Shown here: piece by piece, positions 1 through 7,974 of the stretch
Layout of the letters: every line of letters begins with the position of its first letter
Position numbering within the stretch: the stretch's first letter is position 1
Source: Spirochaetaceae bacterium
GTDB lineage: Bacteria; Spirochaetota; Spirochaetia; Treponematales; Breznakiellaceae
Assembly: GCA_031257135.1 (NCBI GenBank)
Contig: JAIRPH010000198.1
Coordinates: 1-14,178, forward strand
Direction: 5' to 3'
Length of the DNA: 14,178 nucleotides
The notes under the pieces: model-generated
Seen by the model: the letters and a program-made list of their open reading frames with translations, nothing else
Database searches by the model: none
What the model was told of the DNA's origin: nothing
Made by a program: the position numbers and the translations under genes

Positions 1-663
1 CTCATAATAATACAGCACCAAAATCTTCTTTTCTTTATCCGGCAGTTCGCTGATATGCTCTACGATGACTCGGCGGATTTCATCTTTTTCTACGATAACG
101 TCAGGATTCAGGCTGATAGGAGACTCAATGCTGTCTCCTATCGAGACCTTATCATTTTCATCGCCTGAAAACCACACGTCATTAAGGGAAAGTATAGAGG
201 TCCCGGATATTTTCATCATGGTTTTTACATATTCGTCTTCGTCCATGCCTAAACTGCCGGCGATTTCCTGATCCGTAGCGGTTCTGCCCAGTTGAGCTTC
301 CAGCGCGCCGATAGCTTCCTCAACTTCTCTGGTCTTCTGCCGGACCGACCGGGGAACCCAGTCTATAGACCGCAGTTCGTCAAAGATAGCCCCCCGAATC
401 CGCGTAACCGCATAAGTTTTAAATTTAACCCCTTTTTCAGGATCAAATTTATCAATAGCGTCTAAGAGTCCGAATACGCCGTATCCCACGAGATCGTCGA
501 ACTCGACGTTATGGGGCATACCGATTGCGACTTTTCCGGCCACATACTTCACTAAAGGGGCGTATTGCTTTATAAAGGTTTCCCGAATCTTTGAATCTCT
601 GTTTTGGCGGTATTCCACCCACAGTTCATCTTCTGTTCTTTGTTCTAGGGGGACATTCCCCAT
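1..663 (-). CDS. fliA: RNA polymerase sigma factor FliA/WhiG family (sigma-28), 3' end missing
   Basis: Reading the minus strand from the ATG at 661-663 gives 221 codons with no stop before the left edge, so the C-terminus is outside the window. The product is a flagellar sigma-28 type factor, which directs RNA polymerase to late flagellar and chemotaxis promoters. Seen in the translation: a region 2 block at about residues 30-110, including EFDDLVGYGVFGLLDAIDKF (54-73), KFKTYAVTRIRGAIFDELRS (80-99) and the typical DWVPRSVR (101-108). A region 3 helix-turn-helix segment follows (TATDQEIAGSLGMDEDEY, about 128-145), and the start of region 4 is ELPDKEKKILVLYYYE (206-221). These are diagnostic of the FliA/WhiG group rather than the housekeeping sigma. 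The start is 13 nt after the stop of the preceding gene, with AGAGG and AAGG purine stretches just upstream. Being last in the cluster, it is probably cotranscribed with the export genes. Borrelia lacks this gene, so its presence favours a Treponema-like host. Confidence 0.95.
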   Translation of the reverse strand, partial: MGNVPLEQRTEDELWVEYRQNRDSKIRETFIKQYAPLVKYVAGKVAIGMPHNVEFDDLVGYGVFGLLDAIDKFDPEKGVKFKTYAVTRIRGAIFDELRSIDWVPRSVRQKTREVEEAIGALEAQLGRTATDQEIAGSLGMDEDEYVKTMMKISGTSILSLNDVWFSGDENDKVSIGDSIESPISLNPDVIVEKDEIRRVIVEHISELPDKEKKILVLYYYE

Positions 664-676
664 ACCTTATATCCTC

Positions 677-1435
677 TTACTCTTGTCTTAACATGGTTTG
701 TATAGTAGATGCCATTTGTTTCGGATCCAATTTTTTCGGGTCCATCTCATTTTTTTTCCCCTGCATCTGACTAGCGCTATTCTGCGTCTTTCCGGACACA
801 GCAATTTTGGGTTTACCTTCGTTCTCGGCTGACAAAGGCGTAATCTCCTCCCAGGGGTCCAGCTCCTTTGGGGGCTTCTGATTTTCAGGCGGCGACGCTG
901 AACCGGTTTCCGGGGACGCCGCCCCCGGAGCCTCCGGTTTAGCCGTTTCCCGGGACGTCCCGGAACCGACATTCGGAGATTCGGCTGTCTCTTCTTCTTT
1001 ACTATAGCCGTTTTCGTTATGCTGATCCAGACCCGCCGTCTCTTCCGGCGGAGTTTCATGGGGATCTTCATGAGGATTGAGCGCCGCTGTAACAGCCTCT
1101 TTAAAAGCCTTATCTTTATCGTCTTCAGCGTTTTTCGCGACCGCAAAGGTTTCTTCGACGGCGTCTTCTTCGGAGGCTTCCTCATCTTCTACCGAAATAT
1201 CCACATGAGAACCCGGCTCGTCGGTTTCCTCGTCGTCCTGCCCAAGATGAAGCAGTTCAGGCAGAAACCGGCTGATAAGGATATACCCTCCCGCGGTTAA
1301 CGCAAAAAAGGAGAATCCGCACAAAAACGCTCGAAAGAGAATCGCAAGAAAACTGCCTCCGGTTATAACGCCTATCAGCAGAGATAGAATAAACGCAATC
1401 CCCGCCGCAATACCGCTTACTTTTAGGTTAAACAT
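677..1435 (-). CDS. Membrane-anchored acidic protein of unknown function between flhG and fliA
   Basis: I do not recognise a named family. The 252-residue product has two predicted hydrophobic segments close together (about 6-28 and 29-57), so it is probably an inner-membrane hairpin. A long acidic, Pro/Glu/Ser-rich and probably disordered stretch follows (about 66-225). It ends in a short, orderly C-terminal tail with DPKKLDPKQMASTIQTMLRQ (232-251), which looks like a conserved helix. Spirochaete fla clusters commonly carry a poorly characterised gene between the flhG/ylxH gene and the next gene, so a flagellum-related role is plausible from context only. The ATG at 1433-1435 follows the flhG stop by 25 nt, with GAGAGG and AAGGGA upstream. 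An A8 run lies in the codons for QGKKNE near the 3' end, a possible slippage site. The reading frame is intact. Confidence refers to it being a real gene. Confidence 0.85.
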   Translation of the reverse strand: MFNLKVSGIAAGIAFILSLLIGVITGGSFLAILFRAFLCGFSFFALTAGGYILISRFLPELLHLGQDDEETDEPGSHVDISVEDEEASEEDAVEETFAVAKNAEDDKDKAFKEAVTAALNPHEDPHETPPEETAGLDQHNENGYSKEEETAESPNVGSGTSRETAKPEAPGAASPETGSASPPENQKPPKELDPWEEITPLSAENEGKPKIAVSGKTQNSASQMQGKKNEMDPKKLDPKQMASTIQTMLRQE

Positions 1436-1460
1436 TCCCTTAGCCTCTCGTATTTGCCGG

Positions 1461-2354
1461 TTATGCCCGTCCGAACAGCCGCCGGATCATGGCGGCGAAC
1501 CCGCCGCTTTCCCGGAGGACTTCGGTCTTTTCCATACGGTCCACAATGTGCTGTACACACAGGGACGCCTTGCTCTTGGGGTCTATAACCATGAAGGGCT
1601 TCTGCCGCAGGACGCCTTGGGACACCACCGCGTCGTCGTAAATAAACCCCAAATAATCGACCTTGAGATTCAAAAACTGACCGGCGATGTTGGTCATACG
1701 GTCGGCGACTTTTTTCGCTTCTACCACGCTTTTCACTCGGTTGACCACCAGTTTCAGTCCCATGTTGAGTCCGTCATGCTCTGTGGCGATTATCTTGATA
1801 ATGCCGTAGGCGTCGGTAATGGCTGTCGGCTCAGGGGTGGTGATGATCACCGCGTCGTCCGCGGCGACGATGAAATCAAGGACATTGCTGGACACTCCCG
1901 CGCTGGTATCAATAATGATAATATCCGCCTCTGAAAGCGAATCCAGCTCGTTGATGAAATTCTGCCGCTCGTCCTCGGTGAGGTTGGCTATTTTGGAAAG
2001 TCCTGAAGCCCCGGAAATAATGGAAATGCCGTATTCAGTTTCTACCAGAATTTCCTTCATGGTTTTCTGTTTACGCATCACATGGAACAGGGTAAATTTA
2101 GGGATAATACTCAGCAGTACATTCACATTGGCAAGTCCCAAATCCGCGTCCATAACCACTACTTTTTTCCCAAGCCGAGCATAAGCCAGGGCCATATTTA
2201 CGGATATATTCGTTTTTCCCACCCCGCCTTTACCGCTGGTAATAGTAATGATCCGAGCTTTCTTAGGCTCCTTTGCTTTAGCCAACAGCGGTTCCGGGGA
2301 GCTATTTTTTTTATTACGCATATACTCTCGTAATTTTTCAGCCTGGTCTTCCAT
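1461..2354 (-). CDS. flhG: FlhG (YlxH/FleN) MinD-like ATPase, flagellar number regulator
   Basis: This is a 297-residue ParA/MinD-family ATPase that works with FlhF to control the number and position of flagella. Visible motifs: the deviant Walker A GKGGVGKT at 41-48, the switch I-like region MDADLGLANV (68-77), and IIIIDTSAGVSSNV (145-158, Walker B/switch II). TTPEPTAITDAYG (172-184) is the typical MinD/FlhG block. The first residues contain DQAEKLR (3-9), matching the DQAxxLR activator helix by which FlhG stimulates the FlhF GTPase in well-studied systems. The C-terminus FAAMIRRLFGRA (286-297) is a short amphipathic helix of the sort MinD proteins use to bind membrane. The start codon lies 3 nt beyond the flhF stop, and its GGAGA Shine-Dalgarno sequence is inside the end of flhF, so the pair is probably translationally coupled. 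Confidence 0.95.
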   Translation of the reverse strand: MEDQAEKLREYMRNKKNSSPEPLLAKAKEPKKARIITITSGKGGVGKTNISVNMALAYARLGKKVVVMDADLGLANVNVLLSIIPKFTLFHVMRKQKTMKEILVETEYGISIISGASGLSKIANLTEDERQNFINELDSLSEADIIIIDTSAGVSSNVLDFIVAADDAVIITTPEPTAITDAYGIIKIIATEHDGLNMGLKLVVNRVKSVVEAKKVADRMTNIAGQFLNLKVDYLGFIYDDAVVSQGVLRQKPFMVIDPKSKASLCVQHIVDRMEKTEVLRESGGFAAMIRRLFGRA

Positions 2355-2357
2355 TAC

Positions 2358-3623
2358 CTATCTCCATTGTATTTGTTCAGCTTCATCGGTGGGGAACCGG
2401 GCTTCGATTTTCGCCCTATTCACCTGAAACCCTTCGAGATTGATGAGAAACCGAACTATTGTAGCTTTCTGTATATTACTAGGAACCTTCTGACCATAGG
2501 TGATATAGGAAACGGATTTTCCCAAATCCGAAAGCGCGCTGATTACGTTTCCTACCCGTATGGTTTCATCCAGTTTCGTAACGATTACGGACCGATAATT
2601 AAACGGCTCAAACTGCCGGATAATTTCCTTGAGATCGCTTAATTTGGTGGTTGCCGCCACCGCAAGATACAGCTCCGCCTGAGAACCGCAGGCGTCAAGA
2701 AGCTGTTTCATCTCCCCTAAGTCCCGGGAATCCCGAGGGCTTTTCCCGATAGTATCAATGAGGAATAAATCGGTGCCTTCCGAATACTGAGCTATAGTCT
2801 TTTTGAGATCGTCGTAGTCTTCCACATACGAAACCGGCAGAGCCATGATATTCCCGTAGGCTTCAATCTGATCCCGCGCGCCGATCCTAAAGGCGTCGAT
2901 GGTGATCATCCGCACCGAAATCGGCCGCCGCCCGAAATTCCCAAGCCCGTAGATAGCCGCTAATTTAGCAATCGTCGTGGTCTTGCCTACGCCGGTAGGA
3001 CCAACCAGTACCATAATCCGAGGGAGACGCTGAAATTTTTCTTCTTTATAAACCGTAATACTCTCTCCGATCCATTCAAGGACCGTATCCTGCACCGCCG
3101 TATAATCATTAAGTCCGTCTAGGGAAAATTCTTTTTTAATCCGATCCAAAATAGTCTGACTAAAAATAGGCGAAAAATCATTAATATCTAAAATTTCTTC
3201 AATTCGGCTGATGGTACTGTGTTTTTCAGTTTGCCCCGCGGAGGCGGTAGCGGAAATTTGCTGTTTCAGCTCTTTGACTTCTTTCAAAACCTGCTGTAAA
3301 GCGATGCTTTCCCCTTTGCTGGAGTTAGCGTCAAGGATTTTTTTCTTTTCTTCCTCAAAATTCAGGGACGTCTTCCGGGAATGGTCGGTCTGCCCCGGAG
3401 AATTTTGGACTTGCGGAAAAGGTCCTCCCTGAAATGCGCCCGGTTTCAGGACCGCATTCGGAGCGAAGAAAGTAATTTCGACGCCGTCTTTTGCGAAAAG
3501 CCCTAAAAATCCGCCCATCCGAATGTTTTTATAGTGCATTATCGTTATCCGGTCTCCATACTTCATGCGGATTTTATTGAGACATTCGGTATAGGTTAAG
3601 GCTTGTTCTACAAAAACTTCCAT
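2358..3623 (-). CDS. flhF: FlhF, SRP-type GTPase for flagellar placement
   Basis: This 421-residue protein is the third SRP-family GTPase (with Ffh and FtsY) and marks the site of flagellar assembly at the membrane. The N-terminal basic domain (about 1-60) is followed by a variable linker (about 60-150) with a Glu/Lys-rich helix. The NG domain runs from about 150 to 405. GTPase motifs seen: G1 GPTGVGKTTT (208-217), G2/insertion box TIDAFRIGARDQ (241-252), G3 DTIGKSPRD (290-298) and G4 TKLDE (349-353). All key residues are present. The ATG at 3621-3623 is preceded by AGGAGGA, which overlaps the TAG stop of flhA (9 nt gap). Length is within the FlhF range. With flhG directly behind it, it forms the usual positioning pair. 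Confidence 0.96.
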   Translation of the reverse strand: MEVFVEQALTYTECLNKIRMKYGDRITIMHYKNIRMGGFLGLFAKDGVEITFFAPNAVLKPGAFQGGPFPQVQNSPGQTDHSRKTSLNFEEEKKKILDANSSKGESIALQQVLKEVKELKQQISATASAGQTEKHSTISRIEEILDINDFSPIFSQTILDRIKKEFSLDGLNDYTAVQDTVLEWIGESITVYKEEKFQRLPRIMVLVGPTGVGKTTTIAKLAAIYGLGNFGRRPISVRMITIDAFRIGARDQIEAYGNIMALPVSYVEDYDDLKKTIAQYSEGTDLFLIDTIGKSPRDSRDLGEMKQLLDACGSQAELYLAVAATTKLSDLKEIIRQFEPFNYRSVIVTKLDETIRVGNVISALSDLGKSVSYITYGQKVPSNIQKATIVRFLINLEGFQVNRAKIEARFPTDEAEQIQWR

Positions 3624-3632
3624 TGCTTCCTC

Positions 3633-5738
3633 CTAATGATCCAGCCTTATCACACCTACTGCCTCCAAGGTAACGTCGGATGTAATTTCCGGCACTGAGA
3701 GGACAGCCAATTCAGGCAGTTCCCGATCCGCGGAAATCTTCACCAGATACCGGGCGGATTCGGAACATACGATAATGGGAAACCAGCCGCGTTCCTGTAC
3801 CGCCGCCACCGAGCGGGCAAGACTGCTTATCCAAGCATTCTGTACCGCTGGGTCCAGAGCGGCTATGACGCCTCCAGAGCCGGTTTCTACCCGGCTTTCG
3901 ATAATCTTCTGTTCCAGAGCCGGATCAATCGTCAATACGCGGAGTATGTGATTTTCGTCAGCATACCGGAAACAAATCTGCCGTCCCAACGCTTGCCGGG
4001 CTTTTTCCGTAAGAAACCGGACATCCCTCGTAATAGGAGCAAAATCCGCCAAAGCCTCCAAAATAGTTACCATGTTGCGGATAGATACCTGCTCTTTAAG
4101 CAAGCCTTGCAAAACTTTCTGTATTTCTCCAAGACTCAAGGCTTTCTGGCTTTGGGCTTCTTCCACCAGAGCGGGGTATTCTTTCCGCAAGGTATCAAGA
4201 ATGGCTTGAGTTTCCTGTCTGCCCAGTATTTCGGAGGCGTGACTTTTGATGATCTCCGTCAGGTGCGTAGCAATAATGCTAGGCGGGTCCACCACGGTAT
4301 ATCCGGCGCGCTCCGCTTCGTCCCGTTTGTCTTCGCTGATCCAGATTGCCGGCAGTCCGAAGGTTGGGTCTTTGGTTTTCTCTCCCGGAAGCTCTTCCCG
4401 GACCGTTCCGGGATTTATGCAGAGATAATACCCTAAGCGGATACTGCCTCGTCCGGATTCAACGCCCCGAATTTTGAAGCAATACTCCGCAGGCTCTAAA
4501 AGCATATTGTCAATGATTCTGATTTTAGGTATCACCAGTCCTAATTCCAACGCCGACTGCCGGCGGATGCCCTGAACTCGCTCCAGCAGTTCCGCGCCTT
4601 TATCTTTGTCAACCAGCGGAATAAGCCCGTAACCCAGCTCAAGAGACAGGGTATCCAGCGGCACCACCGGCGACATTTCTCCGTTTTCGTCTTTAGGCTT
4701 TTTTTCCGCGGATTTCGCCATCATAGCGTCGAACTGGGCTTTTTTCCGCTGTTTCATGCTGATAGTGTAGGCGTAAAACCCGATAAGAATACCCATAGGA
4801 ATAAGCACATACCAGGGAAATCCCGGAAGCAGGGCAAAACCAAACAGCACCACCGCGCAAATCCAGTAGATACGGGCGTCTCTCGTGAATTGAACGGAAA
4901 CCGCCTCCCCGATAGAACCGGGAGAAGCTGAACGGGTAACAACAATACCCATCGCCGTCGATACCAGCAACGCGGGAAACTGAGAGAGCAAGCCGTCTCC
5001 AATGGTAAAGGACACATACGTGCCTACCGCTTGAAGCAACGGCTCTCCGTGCATAAGGCTCCCGATAATAACGCCTCCTAAGGCGTTGAGAACCGTAATA
5101 AAAATGCCTACCTTGACATTGCCGGATATAAACTTGCTGGCTCCGTCCATAGCCCCATAAAAATCAACTTCCTGCTGAAGTTCCTGCTTTCTGCGCCGGG
5201 CTTCTTCTTCGGTTATGGACTGAGAATTCAGCTCCGCCTCAATCGCCATCTGCTTTCCCGGCAAGGCGTCCAGCGTAAACCGAGCGGCTACTTCGGATAC
5301 TCTGGTCGCGCCTTTCGTGATAACCACCACCTGGACCGCAATAATCACGATGAAAATAACAAACCCTACTACCAAACCTTCAGTACCGCCGGAGCCGACT
5401 ACAAAGGTAGCAAACGCCCGGATCATCCGTCCGTCAAAAGCCGCGCCTTGGGTCAAAATGAGCCGAGTGGAACAGATGTTCAAGGCAAGCCCAAACACCG
5501 TAACGACTAACAGGACCGTAGGGAAAAGGCTAAAATCCGTAGCCTTTTGGGTATACAGCACAATCAGGAGAATAAGAAGCGCCAAAACCAGATTTAGAGC
5601 CATGAAGGTATCTAATAGTATCGTAGGAAGGGGGATGACGATCAATACCACCGTCAGTATCACCCCAAGGGCGATGAAAATATCCCTGGGGTCCCCTATG
5701 AGAGACTTAGTATTGTTAGCTCGTACTGCGTCAGCCAT
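3633..5738 (-). CDS. flhA: FlhA, flagellar type III export gate protein
   Basis: The 701-residue product is the large export-gate subunit. It uses the ion gradient to drive secretion and docks chaperone-substrate complexes on its cytoplasmic ring. The N-terminal half (about 18-330) contains multiple hydrophobic segments. The conserved FHIPEP-family loop lies between them: VITKGATRVSEVAARFTLDA (139-158), then LPGKQMAIEAELNS (159-172) and DFYGAMDGASKF (192-203). The Asp in the last motif corresponds to the functionally essential conserved Asp of the family. The C-terminal half (about 355-701) is the soluble FlhA-C domain, including LELGYGLIPLVD and the VDPPSIIATHLTEIIK segment. Length is standard. 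The start at 5736-5738 has AAGGAG overlapping the flhB TAA stop (9 nt gap). Confidence 0.97.
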   Translation of the reverse strand: MADAVRANNTKSLIGDPRDIFIALGVILTVVLIVIPLPTILLDTFMALNLVLALLILLIVLYTQKATDFSLFPTVLLVVTVFGLALNICSTRLILTQGAAFDGRMIRAFATFVVGSGGTEGLVVGFVIFIVIIAVQVVVITKGATRVSEVAARFTLDALPGKQMAIEAELNSQSITEEEARRRKQELQQEVDFYGAMDGASKFISGNVKVGIFITVLNALGGVIIGSLMHGEPLLQAVGTYVSFTIGDGLLSQFPALLVSTAMGIVVTRSASPGSIGEAVSVQFTRDARIYWICAVVLFGFALLPGFPWYVLIPMGILIGFYAYTISMKQRKKAQFDAMMAKSAEKKPKDENGEMSPVVPLDTLSLELGYGLIPLVDKDKGAELLERVQGIRRQSALELGLVIPKIRIIDNMLLEPAEYCFKIRGVESGRGSIRLGYYLCINPGTVREELPGEKTKDPTFGLPAIWISEDKRDEAERAGYTVVDPPSIIATHLTEIIKSHASEILGRQETQAILDTLRKEYPALVEEAQSQKALSLGEIQKVLQGLLKEQVSIRNMVTILEALADFAPITRDVRFLTEKARQALGRQICFRYADENHILRVLTIDPALEQKIIESRVETGSGGVIAALDPAVQNAWISSLARSVAAVQERGWFPIIVCSESARYLVKISADRELPELAVLSVPEITSDVTLEAVGVIRLDH

Positions 5739-5747
5739 CCTTACTCC

Positions 5748-6887
5748 TTATATATGCTGTTGCGTTCTCCGGCGGTTTTCATTAATGCCCATTACCTTGC
5801 TTAATATCTGGGCTACCACTTCCCAGTACGCTACCGGCACGATGTCTCCGACTCGAGTCTCCTGATATAAAGCCCGGGCTAAGGGTTTATTTTCCATGAT
5901 CGGCACGCCGTTCTGCTCCGCAATCCGGCGGATCATAAAGGCGGTCTGATCTTCCCCTTTGGCTGTAACCTGAGGAGCGGACATATTCTCCCGATGATAT
6001 TCCAGAGCTATCGCTAAATGAGTCGGATTAGTAATAACCACGTCCGCTTTCGGCACATTCCGCAACATATCTCTGGTCATAATTTCCTGCATCCGCCGGC
6101 GCAGTCTTGACTTAATCAAAGGGTCCCCATCGAGTTCTTTTCGTTCCCGCTTTACTTCCTCTACCGACATCTTTAAAGATTCCCGATACTGCCATCGCTG
6201 AAACATATAATCAGGAATCGACAGAACCAGCAACAGGAGCGCAGTAATAATAATCATTCTAATAGCAACATTCGCCACCGTGGTTAAGCCGGTCCATAAC
6301 GTTGCGGTTTGCAGATTCGCCAATACTTCAAACTTAGAACGGATAAGAAAAAACGCAACGGCTCCTATTATTATCATTTTAACAATAGATTTAAAAAAAT
6401 TAAATAGCCCTTCCGGGGAAAAAATTCGCTGAAAATACCGTCCAAGACGGGGAACGATTTTGGAAAAGTTCGGCATCAGCGGTTTGACCGTAAAAAGAAC
6501 CCCCACCTGAACCAGATTTGAGAAAAGCGCGGCAATCACGGCTACGATAACAATAGGCAGAGCAAGTCGTATGTAATAGCGCAAGGCTACTCCCGCGACG
6601 GTTCCGTCATGGGTTGGGTCCAGATCAAGGACCCGGACTAGGAAAAACCGCACCATTTCCGTACAGGTACGCAACATTGAAGGCGCCAGAAAGAGGATAA
6701 CCAAAGCCGGCAGTAGCAAGCCCAGCGCGCCGATAAGTTCCTGACTTTTCGCAACCCGCCCTTCTTCCTCACGAGCCTTGCGAATCTTATATTCCGACGG
6801 CTCTTCGGTACGTCCTTCATCTTCGGCGGCAAACCACTGGAGGTCGATAAAAGGCTTCTCCTCCTTCCATGGGGGTTCCCGATTCAT
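5748..6887 (-). CDS. flhB: FlhB, export switch protein with NPTH autocleavage site
   Basis: This 379-residue membrane protein of the export gate switches substrate specificity from rod/hook to filament proteins. An N-terminal signature EGRTEEPSEYKIRKAREEEG (24-43) leads into VAKSQE, as in the family. About four hydrophobic segments follow (about 52-70, 107-132, 165-183, 207-226). The cytoplasmic domain contains NPTH at 287-290 inside ADVVITNPTHLAIALEY, the autocatalytic cleavage site between Asn and Pro, and it is fully conserved. The start codon overlaps the fliR stop in an ATGA (6884-6887), implying translational coupling. An in-frame extension of about 20 residues before the conserved block (PPWKEEKPFIDLQWFA) is typical of several longer FlhB proteins and supports this start. 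Confidence 0.97.
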   Translation of the reverse strand: MNREPPWKEEKPFIDLQWFAAEDEGRTEEPSEYKIRKAREEEGRVAKSQELIGALGLLLPALVILFLAPSMLRTCTEMVRFFLVRVLDLDPTHDGTVAGVALRYYIRLALPIVIVAVIAALFSNLVQVGVLFTVKPLMPNFSKIVPRLGRYFQRIFSPEGLFNFFKSIVKMIIIGAVAFFLIRSKFEVLANLQTATLWTGLTTVANVAIRMIIITALLLLVLSIPDYMFQRWQYRESLKMSVEEVKRERKELDGDPLIKSRLRRRMQEIMTRDMLRNVPKADVVITNPTHLAIALEYHRENMSAPQVTAKGEDQTAFMIRRIAEQNGVPIMENKPLARALYQETRVGDIVPVAYWEVVAQILSKVMGINENRRRTQQHI

Positions 6888-7684
6888 TGGGTTTCTCCTA
6901 TTGTATCCCCGATGCTGATGTACAAGGTCTCAATGTTCCTGAACCCGGCGTCTACTATCCGGCTGAAGGCGTCAACCATAAAGGGCAAAGTCGCGAAAAT
7001 AAGAATAAACGCTACCGTAATGCTTATGGGAAACCCTTCGGAAAGAATGTTAATTTGAGGAGCGGCTTTAGAAATCAAACCCGTAGAGAGCGAAGTAAGG
7101 AAAAGCGTCCCCAAAATAGGCATGGAAATGGTAATCGCATCCAGAAATAACTGGGAAAGCCCGCCCAATACCATAGCAATCACTCCGTCTCTGGATTCAA
7201 CCATATCCACGATGTTTATCGATTGGAGGGATCGCCAAAATCCGCCGAGAAACAGCTCTCTAAACCCGCCAATAGAAAGAAAAACCAACATAGCCACAAG
7301 ATTAAGGTACTGACCCATAAGAGGATTTTCTATCTGCGAGAGCGGATCAAAGGTTTCCGAAGCTCCGAAACCCATCTGAAGGGAAAAGAATTGTCCTGCG
7401 GTGGTAAAGGCTGAAAATATAATCGTAAGGAAAAATCCGATAATAACGCCGATAATCCCTTCGCCGATGGCTAAAAAGATGAAGGAAAGTCCGTACGGAG
7501 CTAAATCCCAGCCGCTTGCCTGAGCCGTAGGAAATGCCGTATACGCGGCGAAACCCGCCAAAGCGAGCTTCGCCATTTGGGGAATCGCATCCGAGGAAAG
7601 GAGAGGAGCCGTCTCGATCATCGCCAACGCTCTGACCGCAATAAGGAGAAACGCCGGACCATATCCTAAGATTTCTTCGATCAT
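6884..7684 (-). CDS. fliR: FliR, flagellar export gate protein
   Basis: The 266-residue polytopic membrane protein belongs to the FliR/SctT family, which forms the FliPQR export channel. Several hydrophobic segments span the protein. Recognisable family blocks are SLQMGFGASETFDPLSQIEN (about 100-119) and GLISKAAPQINILSEGFPIS (about 202-221), the latter matching the conserved 'PQ-N-x-x-GFP' signature. The start at 7682-7684 lies 11 nt after the fliQ stop, with GGAGA upstream. Its TGA stop overlaps the flhB ATG. Length and order (P-Q-R-flhB-flhA) are as expected. Confidence 0.95.
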   Translation of the reverse strand: MIEEILGYGPAFLLIAVRALAMIETAPLLSSDAIPQMAKLALAGFAAYTAFPTAQASGWDLAPYGLSFIFLAIGEGIIGVIIGFFLTIIFSAFTTAGQFFSLQMGFGASETFDPLSQIENPLMGQYLNLVAMLVFLSIGGFRELFLGGFWRSLQSINIVDMVESRDGVIAMVLGGLSQLFLDAITISMPILGTLFLTSLSTGLISKAAPQINILSEGFPISITVAFILIFATLPFMVDAFSRIVDAGFRNIETLYISIGDTIGETQ

Positions 7685-7695
7685 TCTGTCTCCGC

Positions 7696-7965
7696 TTACC
7701 GAGCCATATCAGGAATCATCTGAAAAAGCTGTATGGTATAATTCCCCAGAGAATTAAACATCCACCCGCCAAGCAAGGCAAGAACCGTTAAGATAGCGAT
7801 AATCTTCGGGACAAAGGTGAGGGTTTGCTCCTGAATAGAGGTAGTAGCTTGGAGGATTGCCACCACCAGCCCTACGGTAAGAGCCGCAAAAAGCATAGGA
7901 CCCGCTAGAAGCAGTACCTGAAAAATCCCTCCCCGAAGGAGGCTCGTTATCTCGCCGATACTCAT
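7696..7965 (-). CDS. fliQ: FliQ, small flagellar export gate protein
   Basis: The 89-residue protein has two hydrophobic helices (about 14-38 and 52-74). They are joined by the conserved loop LQATTSIQEQTLTFVPKI (38-55), which is diagnostic for FliQ/SctS. It assembles with FliP and FliR into the helical export channel. The start at 7963-7965 is preceded by TAGGAGT overlapping the fliP TAG stop (9 nt gap). An alternative overlapping frame is present but has no family resemblance. Confidence 0.95.
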   Translation of the reverse strand: MSIGEITSLLRGGIFQVLLLAGPMLFAALTVGLVVAILQATTSIQEQTLTFVPKIIAILTVLALLGGWMFNSLGNYTIQLFQMIPDMAR

Positions 7966-7974
7966 CGTGTACTC

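Noticed and set aside
688..1185. 165-codon Arg/Lys-rich reading frame on the minus strand overlapping the unknown acidic protein
   Set aside because: It is a frame-shifted reading of Glu/Pro/Ser codons, which yields basic residues automatically. It has no family resemblance, and the acidic frame has a start, a ribosome site, a hydrophobic N-terminus and better spacing.
3948..4436. 162-codon plus-strand open frame antisense to flhA
   Set aside because: Mirrors codon bias of the real gene on the other strand; no domain or ribosome site supports it.
5317..5865. 182-codon plus-strand open frame across the 5' part of flhA and the end of flhB
   Set aside because: Antisense shadow of two certain genes, low complexity in Thr/Ile/Arg, spanning an intergenic junction, with no recognisable motif.
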